Positions 1-6,684 of a DNA stretch of 35,918 nt are shown here, piece after piece. Each line of letters begins with the position of its first letter. Positions within the stretch are counted from its first letter, which is position 1. This stretch comes from Lachnospiraceae bacterium (GTDB lineage Bacteria > Bacillota > Clostridia > Lachnospirales > Lachnospiraceae): the NCBI GenBank assembly GCA_021205755.1, contig JAJPWX010000060.1, positions 1 to 35,918 on the forward strand, read 5' to 3'. The position numbers and the translations under genes are program-made. The notes below the pieces were generated by a model that saw only the letters and a list, made by a program, of their open reading frames with translations, had not been told where the DNA came from and did not search any database.

Positions 1-822
1 GAGACGATCACCGTCTCCGCGACCGGGCACACGTTAGAAATCAGGAACGCAAAAGATGTGACCTGTACAGAGGACGGTTATACTGGTGATGAAGTATGCA
101 CGGTATGTGGAGAAACGGTAAAGACCGGAGAGGTGATTTCTGCTGCAGGGCATATCTGGGGAAGAGGTGTGGTTACAAAAGAGCCTACAAGCACTGCAAG
201 CGGGACACGTACTTACACCTGTACGGTATGCGGTAAAACCAGAACGGTGACGATCCCGGTAACCAGTGAAACGATAAAAGACGGGCTGGTACTGGATGAG
301 GATGGTGTATTCCGCTATTACCAGAACAATGTGTTTGCAAAAGATTATGTGGGAGTGGTGCCATATGACGGCGGCCTGTTCTTTATCAAAAACGGTCTGA
401 TTGACTTTGACGCAAATGAACTCTGCCTGTATGAGGATGTATGGTATTATGTGTCCCAGGGGCAGGTGCAACTGCAGTATACTGGTCTTGCCATTCATGA
501 CGGCGCATGGTTCTACGTCACAGATGGTATCCTGGATACTACGGTAAATGGCCTGATTCCATATGATGGAGAGCAATTCCTTGTAGCGGCAGGGCGGCTG
601 GTACTCGAATATAGCGGTTTGTGGCTGAATTCCGTCATCATTGGCGGAGACAATCAGTGGTATTTCATCGGAAGCGGCATGGTACAAAACGTATCCTGTG
701 TGGCTCTATACGATGGCGCGTGGTTTGTAGTCGAAAATGGTATTCTTGATACTGACTACAATGGAACAATTGCGTGTGACGGAGCTCTGTTCCAGGTGGT
801 GAATGGGCAGCTTTACAGTTAA
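1..822 (+). CDS. Secreted/cell-surface repeat protein, C-terminal part (5' end outside window)
   Basis: The reading frame is open from base 1 (E-T-I-T-V-S-A-T-G-H...) to TAA at 820-822, so the start lies outside the window; the GTG at 58 is not a credible start. The visible part begins with two cysteine-pair modules (CTVCG, about residues 35 and 76) followed by G-H or T-I-P spacers, as seen in many clostridial surface proteins. From about residue 95 there are roughly ten short aromatic/glycine repeats of the type Y-D-G-x-W-F-x-V-x-x-G-x-L-D, resembling cell-wall-binding repeats. I infer an extracellular, wall-associated protein of unknown ligand. A similar stretch of this gene recurs as a scrap at 3046-3132, downstream of the AbiE-like cassette. 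Confidence 0.75.
   Translation, partial: ETITVSATGHTLEIRNAKDVTCTEDGYTGDEVCTVCGETVKTGEVISAAGHIWGRGVVTKEPTSTASGTRTYTCTVCGKTRTVTIPVTSETIKDGLVLDEDGVFRYYQNNVFAKDYVGVVPYDGGLFFIKNGLIDFDANELCLYEDVWYYVSQGQVQLQYTGLAIHDGAWFYVTDGILDTTVNGLIPYDGEQFLVAAGRLVLEYSGLWLNSVIIGGDNQWYFIGSGMVQNVSCVALYDGAWFVVENGILDTDYNGTIACDGALFQVVNGQLYS
241..315 (+). repeat. 75-bp segment duplicated at 3049-3123
   Basis: Codon-aligned with 3049-3123, with 63 of 75 identical positions by hand alignment. It encodes the junction between the cysteine modules and the aromatic repeats (T-V-T-I-P ... T-I-K-D-x-L-V-L-D). The second copy sits beyond the two-gene toxin-antitoxin cassette and ends quickly in a stop. Confidence 0.8.
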
Positions 823-975
823 AAAACGAAAGAATTTAACGTCGCTTACAAGCTGAAGCTGACTGGAGGCATTGATCAAAACTCTGGCAAATTCATTATA
901 AAGAAATTTCTGTAGCTTATAGTGGATACAGCGGCTCAGGAAAGAGTTGCTGTACTGGTTTTGAAAATAAATAAT

Positions 976-1016
976 GGGCAGAATCAGCTGGAGGTAGTTG
1001 GTGCTGCCTGTTTTTT
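976..1016 (+). terminator. Intrinsic terminator of the surface-protein gene
   Basis: Left arm GGGCAG-a-ATCAGCT (976-989) pairs with AGTTGGT-g-CTGCCT (995-1009). There are three G-U pairs and one internal mismatch, and a run of six T follows (1011-1016). Confidence 0.7.
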
Positions 1017-1096
1017 ATTTTAACATGCTGTCAGAGGAGCTGCATAAAAATGCGCAAGTACAAAAAATGAAAAAACAAAAATCATTATCATGACGA

Positions 1097-1125
1097 TTGA
1101 CAAGAAAAAATTTCATTGATATAAT
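1097..1125 (+). promoter_or_regulatory. Perfect SigA-type promoter of the AbiE-like operon
   Basis: TTGACA at 1097-1102, a 17-nt spacer, then TATAAT at 1120-1125. Both hexamers match the consensus exactly. A palindrome begins three bases after the -10 box, so the strong promoter is probably held down by a repressor. Confidence 0.85.
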
Positions 1126-1128
1126 TGG

Positions 1129-1147
1129 TTTCACTAAATGAGTGAAA
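1129..1147 (+). promoter_or_regulatory. Palindromic operator TTTCACT-N5-AGTGAAA
   Basis: Perfect 7-bp inverted repeat: TTTCACT (1129-1135), aaatg, AGTGAAA (1141-1147). It covers the expected transcription start. A third half-site, AGTGAAA at 1159-1165, overlaps the GTG start codon of the first gene. AbiEi antitoxins are known to repress their own promoters through inverted repeats; binding here is inferred from position. Confidence 0.65.
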
Positions 1148-1159
1148 GGTGCGATTTGA

Positions 1160-2176
1160 GTGAAAAAAATTGTGGTATCAGAAATTGATTATATATCAAA
1201 TAAGTTTCTCTGTCTGCCAAATGTTCAGAAATTTGAAGTGGTTAGCAGGCAAGAAAAGAAATTCATATCAGAAATAGAAATGGAAGATGGATATTCATTT
1301 AGGATGACAGGTCTTCTGTTGGATAGGGTTTATCCTGGAACCATAGTGGAGATATTAAACCAGAATGAAGATGTATCGGTGGTTGTTGCGCCATATATAT
1401 CAGATCGTACCGCAGCAATATGCATTGATAATGGGATGGGATATTTTGACTATTCAGGTAATTGTTATTATGTGGGACATTCTATATATCTTAGTGAAAA
1501 AGGTAATAAAAATATTGTTCCTCGGAAAATAAAAACGGACACTATATTTGAGAAGTCATCTGTTGTATCATCAAAAATTCTAAGAATGATTTTTACAGAT
1601 ACAAATAAATGTTGGAGAATAAAACATTTATCAGAGGCTGTTGGCTGCAGTATTGGCCAGGTATCAAAAGTAATCAATTACCTACAAGAGAATGCATGGA
1701 TTGAGAAAACAAAAGAAGGATACAAACTTTTAGATCCAAAAGGACTCATCAAAGAGTGGAGTAGTACATACGGAAATAAAGAGACAAGATCATTTTCCAC
1801 TTATTGTTTGAATGCGCCAGCTGCTTTGGAGAGAAAAATAGCTGATATGAAAAATGAAATGGGGATAGATTGTTATCTAACCGGTTTTTCTGGTGGCGTC
1901 AGATATGCTCCTGTCGTTAGATATAATAAGGTACATGTGTATATGTTTCCGAAGGATATAGCAGAGGCGATGGATTACCTTAGTTTGAAAGAAGTAGATA
2001 GTGGTGCAAATATGATAATTTACTGCCTTGATAACGATTCGTTTATTAAAGATGCCAAAGAGATTGATGGTTGTAAGGTTGTATCTCCTGTTCAAATATA
2101 CCTGGATGCTATGCAGTTAAAAGGCAGGGGAGAAGAACTGGCAGAGGCCGTTTATAATAAGGAGATACGTAGATGA
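1160..2176 (+). CDS. AbiEi-like antitoxin / winged-helix transcriptional regulator (type IV TA)
   Basis: 338 aa from GTG 1160, chosen because AAAGGTG (1145-1151) lies 8 nt upstream. The protein opens with about 125 residues of mixed alpha/beta character that I do not recognise. A winged helix follows at about residues 130-190 (K-I-L-R-M-I-F ... L-S-E-A-V-G-C-S-I-G-Q-V-S-K-V-I-N-Y-L), and the C-terminal half resembles the AbiEi_2 family. Its stop overlaps the next start by 4 nt (ATGA, 2173-2176), the usual antitoxin-toxin coupling. I infer that it neutralises the downstream nucleotidyltransferase and represses the operon at the 1129 palindrome. The gene is visibly AT-richer than ileS next door, suggesting acquisition. 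The family call rests on architecture and partner; confidence is moderate. Confidence 0.7.
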   Translation: MKKIVVSEIDYISNKFLCLPNVQKFEVVSRQEKKFISEIEMEDGYSFRMTGLLLDRVYPGTIVEILNQNEDVSVVVAPYISDRTAAICIDNGMGYFDYSGNCYYVGHSIYLSEKGNKNIVPRKIKTDTIFEKSSVVSSKILRMIFTDTNKCWRIKHLSEAVGCSIGQVSKVINYLQENAWIEKTKEGYKLLDPKGLIKEWSSTYGNKETRSFSTYCLNAPAALERKIADMKNEMGIDCYLTGFSGGVRYAPVVRYNKVHVYMFPKDIAEAMDYLSLKEVDSGANMIIYCLDNDSFIKDAKEIDGCKVVSPVQIYLDAMQLKGRGEELAEAVYNKEIRR

Positions 2177-3021
2177 TAAGAGATGGTGAATTAAAAAGCA
2201 GATTTGATTATTCAGAGGGTCAAAAAGAAGCAGCACATAGGGTTCTTATGGAGTTAGTTAATATATTCGGAGAGTATGAAGAAGATCTGCGTATTGTAGG
2301 TGGTTGGGTGCCAGACTTAATGTTTCCAGATGAAGGTCATATAGGAAGTGTTGATGTAGATGTACTTATAAATCATAAAACTTTAAAAGATGAAGGATAT
2401 CAGAATATGTCCAGAATTTTAATGAGTAATGGTTATAATGAGCATCCAGATAAATACTTTTCCTTTGTAAAAACGATTATTGTTGACGGTATAAGTTATG
2501 ATGTGGATATTGATATTTTGGCAGGAATGTATGGTGGCACTCAGAAGAAGAAGAGAAGTCAACATGTGCAGGGCATTAAGGCTTTAAAGGCAACCGGTGG
2601 CAATTTTGCTTTTGACTTTCCAGGGCAAAAGATAAAGGTAGAGGCATCAAGGCCAGATGGAGCAATTGATGTTGCTCATGTAAATGTGGTTGCAGTAGTC
2701 CCATATTTGATTATGAAGACTGCAGCTCTTGGAAGAGGAAAAGCGAAAGACGCTTATGATATTTATTTTCTAATAAAGCATTATCATGGTGGGATCAAGA
2801 AGCTTGCTTTGGAATTTGCAGATGTAAGAGACAAGAAAATCGTTAAAGAAATGAAAGATAAGCTGTATGAAAAGTTCAAGACTATAGAGCATGCTGGATC
2901 ATGTGATGTCGCTGATTTTTTGGAGATTGAAGATGAAGAAGAGAGGCAAATGACGTTGAGGGATGCATCTGAGCAAGTTTTGGCATTGATTGAACAGATA
3001 TATGGTAAAGAAGATGTATAG
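2173..3021 (+). CDS. AbiEii-like nucleotidyltransferase toxin (type IV TA)
   Basis: 282 aa, translationally coupled to the preceding gene. Nucleotidyltransferase signature: V-G-G-W-V-P-D at about residues 42-48, then G-S-V-D-V-D at about 57-62 (the G-S-x-x-x-D-x-D metal-binding motif), a third acidic strand Y-D-V-D-I-D-I-L at about 112-119, and K-T-A-A-L-G-R-G-K-A-K-D-A-Y-D-I-Y at about 181-197. The last matches the conserved K...R..KDayDiy block of AbiEii/AbiGii proteins. The acidic residues needed for catalysis are all present, so it is probably active. Known relatives modify nucleic acids such as tRNA and cause growth arrest or abort phage infection; the substrate here is unknown. No terminator immediately follows the stop. 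Confidence 0.8.
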   Translation: MIRDGELKSRFDYSEGQKEAAHRVLMELVNIFGEYEEDLRIVGGWVPDLMFPDEGHIGSVDVDVLINHKTLKDEGYQNMSRILMSNGYNEHPDKYFSFVKTIIVDGISYDVDIDILAGMYGGTQKKKRSQHVQGIKALKATGGNFAFDFPGQKIKVEASRPDGAIDVAHVNVVAVVPYLIMKTAALGRGKAKDAYDIYFLIKHYHGGIKKLALEFADVRDKKIVKEMKDKLYEKFKTIEHAGSCDVADFLEIEDEEERQMTLRDASEQVLALIEQIYGKEDV

Positions 3022-3045
3022 ATTTATGAGACAGTCCTTGCCGAA

Positions 3046-3132
3046 GTAGAAACGGTGACGATCCCGGCAACCGGTGGAACGATAAAAGACAAGCTGGTTT
3101 TGGATGATGATGATGGATTCCGCCGTATATAG
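3046..3132 (+). pseudogene. Remnant of the surface-repeat gene
   Basis: The frame reads V-E-T-V-T-I-P-A-T-G-G-T-I-K-D-K-L-V-L-D and then stops at TAG 3130-3132. It matches residues about 81-105 of the protein ending at 822 (84% over 75 nt). It has no start or ribosome binding site of its own, beginning 25 nt after the toxin stop. It is best explained as the debris of a second copy or of a gene disrupted by the cassette. Confidence 0.7.
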
Positions 3133-3152
3133 TCGATTTGCCTGAAAAAATC

Positions 3153-3172
3153 AGCGATTATCGTGCTTTTTT
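3153..3172 (+). terminator. Possible weak terminator after the cassette
   Basis: AGCGAT-t-ATCG pairs with a small bulge before GCT, and TTTTTT follows at 3167-3172. The stem is short. Confidence 0.35.
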
Positions 3173-3185
3173 CACGTTTCACAAA

Positions 3186-3215
3186 TTGACAATTCATTGG
3201 GGAGTGGGCTATAAT
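3186..3215 (+). promoter_or_regulatory. Promoter of ileS-glgP
   Basis: TTGACA at 3186-3191, an 18-nt spacer, TATAAT at 3210-3215: full consensus hexamers. Transcription would start near 3222, giving a leader of about 135 nt before the preferred ileS start. Confidence 0.8.
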
Positions 3216-3357
3216 GAAAAAATGTGCGATAGGGTCGAAATGAGTGTGAATATGGGTTGAACGCATCTCAGGATGGCCTGATATCGGGAATTGTTATAAA
3301 TGGTTGCGGCTGTGAAAATCGGAACAGCTGCATGAGGGGTGCAGGAGGATGCCGGAC

Positions 3358-6300
3358 ATGCTGTATGACAAGGTAGAGACGAATCGGAATTATGTAGAGT
3401 CCGAGAAGAAGATTGGCGCGTTCTGGAAAGAGAACAGGACGTTTGAGAAGAGTATGAAGGTTCGTGAGGGGCAGCCGATTTATACGTTTTATGACGGGCC
3501 GCCAACCGCGAATGGAAAGCCGCATATCGGACATGTGCTGACCCGTGTGATTAAGGACATGATCCCGCGTTATCACACGATGAAGGGTGAGATGGTGCCG
3601 AGAAAGGCCGGATGGGATACGCACGGTCTGCCGGTGGAGCTGGAGGTGGAGCGACAGCTTGGCCTGGATGGCAAGGAGCAGATTGAAGAGTACGGCATGG
3701 AGCCGTTTATTGAGCATTGTAAGGAAAGCGTCTGGAAGTACAAGGGGATGTGGGAGGATTTCTCACAGACGGTTGGTTTCTGGGCAGATATGGACGATCC
3801 GTATGTGACATACCATGATGACTTCATTGAGTCGGAATGGTGGGCATTGAAAGAAATCTGGAATAAGGGCCTTTTGTATAAGGGGCACAAGATTGTGCCG
3901 TACTGCCCGCGCTGCGGGACGCCGCTTTCGAGCCACGAGGTGGCGCAGGGATATAAGGATGTCAAGGAACGCTCGGCGATTGCGCGTTTTGAGGTGAAGA
4001 ATACGCCGGAGTTTCTGCTGGCGGATGCGAAAAAAGGCGGTCTGGATGAGTCGCAGAAAATTTATATCCTGGCGTGGACGACGACGCCGTGGACACTTGC
4101 GTCCAATGTGGCTCTGTGTGTGAATCCGCATGAGACCTATGTGCTGGTTCGGATGAAAGATTTGACGGACGCGGATGGTCAGCCAACAAAGGAATCCGGA
4201 TACGTTTATATTCTGGCGCAGGCGCTGTGTGATACTGTGCTTGGAGCGGATGCGTATGAGATTCTTGGAACGTATGTGGGCAAGGATCTGGAATATATTG
4301 AATATGAGGCGCTTTATCCGGCAAAGCTGTCGAAGAAGGGCTATTATGTAGTCTGCGACGACTACGTGACGATGTCAGACGGTACCGGCGTGGTTCACAT
4401 CGCTCCGGCGTTTGGTGAGGATGATAATAAGGTCGGCAAAAAATACGATCTTCCGTTCCTCCAGCTGGTGGATGACCGGGGTATGATGACGAAAGAGACG
4501 AAATGGCCGGGGCGCTCCTGTGTGCTGCGCAAGGATCTGGAAAATGAGCCGGGCGTGAACATGGATGTGATCAGGGACCTGGATGAGCGCGGGCTGCTTT
4601 TTGCGGCGCCGAAGTTTGAGCACAGCTATCCGCACTGCTGGCGCTGTGATACGCCGCTGATTTACTATGCGCGTGAGTCCTGGTTTATCCGCATGACTGC
4701 GGTGCGCGACGACCTGATTCGCAATAATAATACGGTAAACTGGATTCCGGAGAGCATCGGCAAGGGTCGTTTCGGCGACTGGCTGGAGAATGTGCAGGAC
4801 TGGGGCATTTCCAGAAACCGCTACTGGGGTACGCCGCTGAATATCTGGGAATGTGAGTGCGGCCATATGCATTCGATCGGCAGCAAGGAAGAACTGTTCC
4901 GGCTGTGGAAGGAATGGAAAGCTGATGAGGAAGATTCCGAAGCAGAGGAGATTCCGGATGATATTGAGCTTCACCGCCCATATATTGACGCGGTAAAGAT
5001 TCGCTGTCCGAAGTGCGGCAAGACGATGTGCCGTGTGCCGGAGGTCATTGACTGCTGGTTTGATTCCGGCGCGATGCCGTTTGCGCAGTATCACTATCCG
5101 TTTGAAAATAAAGACTATTTTGAGACACATTTTCCGGCGCAGTTTATCTCTGAGGCGGTAGATCAGACGAGAGGCTGGTTCTACTCTCTGATGGCGATCT
5201 CGACGCTGATTTTCAATAAGGCGCCGTTTGAGAATGTCATCGTGCTTGGCCATGTGCAGGATGAGAATGGTCAGAAGATGAGCAAGTCAAAGGGGAACGC
5301 GGTCGATCCGTTTGAAGCGCTGGATCAGTACGGGGCGGATTCGATTCGCTGGTATTTCTACATCAACAGCGCGCCGTGGCTGCCGAACCGCTTCCATGGC
5401 AAGGCCGTGATGGAAGGGCAGCGCAAGTTCCTGGGGACGCTGTGGAATACCTATGCGTTCTATGTGCTGTACGCGAACATTGACAATTTTAACCCGCTGG
5501 ATTATGCAAAAGAGGGCAAGGGCGACGCCGGTGAAAAGGCTGCGCTTTATCTGAAGGCAAATGTTGAGCAGCTTCCGGTGATGGACAAATGGCTGCTCTC
5601 TAAGATGTATACCATGGTGCGCTCGGTAGATGAGAACCTTGGCGCTTACCGTATTCCGGAAGCGGCGCGCGCGCTGCAGGATTTTGTGGACGACATGAGC
5701 AACTGGTATGTCCGCAGAAGCCGTGAGCGTTTCTGGGCAAAGGGCATGGAGCAGGATAAGATCAACGCCTATATGACACTGTATACGGCGCTTGTGAATA
5801 CCTGCAAGGCCGCGGCGCCGATGATTCCGTTTATGACGGAGGAGATTTACCGCAATATCGTGGTGAAAATTGATTCCTCTGCATGCGAAAGCCTTCATTT
5901 GTGCCTGTTCCCGACGGTCGATGACGCGATGATTGATCCGGAGCTGGAGAAGAACATGGATGAAGTGCTGAAGGTCGTGGTGATGGGGCGTGCCTGCCGC
6001 AATACCGCGAGTATCAAGAACCGTCAGCCAGTGGCGGCAATGTATATTAAGGCTGCAAATGCACTGGAAGGATACTTTGTGGACATCATCCGCGATGAGC
6101 TGAATGTGAAGCAGGTGCAGTTTACGGACGACGTCAGCCAGTTTACCTCTTATACGTTTAAGCCGCAGATGCGTACCGTCGGCCCGAAATATGGCAAGCT
6201 GCTTGGAAAGATCCGCCAGATGCTGCCGGAGCTGGACGGCAACCAGGCGATGAAGGAGCTGAAGGAGAATGGTGTTCTGAAGCTGGATGTCGACGGGAAT

Positions 6301-6672
6301 GAGGTACTTCTGACGGAGGAGGATCTGCTGATCGACGCAGCACAGGCGGAAGGCTATGTCTCGGAAAACAATGGCGAGATCACTGTGGTGATTGATACGA
6401 ATCTGACGCCGGAGCTGATTGAGGAAGGCTTTGTGCGCGAGCTGATCAGTAAGATTCAGACGATGCGCAAGGAAGCCGGTTTTGAGGTAATGGATAAGAT
6501 TCGCGTGTCCCTGACCGGAAATGAGAAGATTGCCGGCGTGATGCAGCGGTCCCAGAAGGAGATTCTTTCCGAGACTATGGCGGTAGAAGCTGAATATGGC
6601 GCGGCGATCGGCTACAGCAAAGAGTGGAGCATCAATGGCGAGACGGCGACGATTGGTGTAGAGAAGATTTGA
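3358..6672 (+). CDS. ileS: Isoleucyl-tRNA synthetase, eukaryote-like (type 2)
   Basis: 1104 aa class Ia aminoacyl-tRNA synthetase charging tRNA-Ile in the cytoplasm. The HIGH motif (P-H-I-G-H, about residues 54-58) and KMSKS (Q-K-M-S-K-S-K-G-N, about 640) are intact. An editing domain and several cysteine pairs lie between them (Y-C-P-R-C-G, H-C-W-R-C-D, C-P-K-C-G). Length, K-M-S-K-S-K-G-N rather than K-M-S-K-S-L-G-N, G-L-P-V-E-L-E-V-E after the HIGH region, and no C-terminal zinc finger point to the type-2 (IleS2-like) branch, often tolerant of mupirocin. ATG 3349 abuts AGGAGG (3343-3348) with no gap, whereas ATG 3358 sits 9 nt after it, so 3358 is preferred. The stop overlaps the ribosome binding site of glgP. 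Confidence 0.95.
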   Translation: MLYDKVETNRNYVESEKKIGAFWKENRTFEKSMKVREGQPIYTFYDGPPTANGKPHIGHVLTRVIKDMIPRYHTMKGEMVPRKAGWDTHGLPVELEVERQLGLDGKEQIEEYGMEPFIEHCKESVWKYKGMWEDFSQTVGFWADMDDPYVTYHDDFIESEWWALKEIWNKGLLYKGHKIVPYCPRCGTPLSSHEVAQGYKDVKERSAIARFEVKNTPEFLLADAKKGGLDESQKIYILAWTTTPWTLASNVALCVNPHETYVLVRMKDLTDADGQPTKESGYVYILAQALCDTVLGADAYEILGTYVGKDLEYIEYEALYPAKLSKKGYYVVCDDYVTMSDGTGVVHIAPAFGEDDNKVGKKYDLPFLQLVDDRGMMTKETKWPGRSCVLRKDLENEPGVNMDVIRDLDERGLLFAAPKFEHSYPHCWRCDTPLIYYARESWFIRMTAVRDDLIRNNNTVNWIPESIGKGRFGDWLENVQDWGISRNRYWGTPLNIWECECGHMHSIGSKEELFRLWKEWKADEEDSEAEEIPDDIELHRPYIDAVKIRCPKCGKTMCRVPEVIDCWFDSGAMPFAQYHYPFENKDYFETHFPAQFISEAVDQTRGWFYSLMAISTLIFNKAPFENVIVLGHVQDENGQKMSKSKGNAVDPFEALDQYGADSIRWYFYINSAPWLPNRFHGKAVMEGQRKFLGTLWNTYAFYVLYANIDNFNPLDYAKEGKGDAGEKAALYLKANVEQLPVMDKWLLSKMYTMVRSVDENLGAYRIPEAARALQDFVDDMSNWYVRRSRERFWAKGMEQDKINAYMTLYTALVNTCKAAAPMIPFMTEEIYRNIVVKIDSSACESLHLCLFPTVDDAMIDPELEKNMDEVLKVVVMGRACRNTASIKNRQPVAAMYIKAANALEGYFVDIIRDELNVKQVQFTDDVSQFTSYTFKPQMRTVGPKYGKLLGKIRQMLPELDGNQAMKELKENGVLKLDVDGNEVLLTEEDLLIDAAQAEGYVSENNGEITVVIDTNLTPELIEEGFVRELISKIQTMRKEAGFEVMDKIRVSLTGNEKIAGVMQRSQKEILSETMAVEAEYGAAIGYSKEWSINGETATIGVEKI

Positions 6673-6684
6673 GGAGGATTTATT

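Larger units (their letters stand above)
823..1159 (+). other. Intergenic stretch: terminator, then promoter and operator of the next operon
   Basis: Between the surface-protein stop and the GTG at 1160 no coding frame is convincing. 823-975 holds nothing I recognise. 976-1016 is an intrinsic terminator, 1023-1096 is AT-rich and unassigned, and 1097-1147 carries the promoter and palindrome described separately. Confidence 0.6.
3022..3357 (+). other. Junction region: surface-gene scrap, weak terminator, ileS promoter and leader
   Basis: This stretch holds a remnant frame (3046-3132), a weak hairpin with a T-run (3153-3172), the ileS promoter (3186-3215) and a leader of roughly 135 nt. No T-box antitermination motif is visible in the leader. 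Confidence 0.6.

Noticed and set aside
34..687. Minus-strand open frame opposite the surface protein
   Set aside because: The plus frame is open through the window edge and has repeat structure; the opposite frame has none.
3222..3357. T-box riboswitch in the ileS leader
   Set aside because: The leader is too short and contains neither the conserved T-box bulge nor a terminator/antiterminator pair.
4375..5253. Long minus-strand open frames inside ileS (and 7075-8274 inside glgP)
   Set aside because: They are antisense shadows of strongly supported genes and encode compositionally odd, motif-free proteins.
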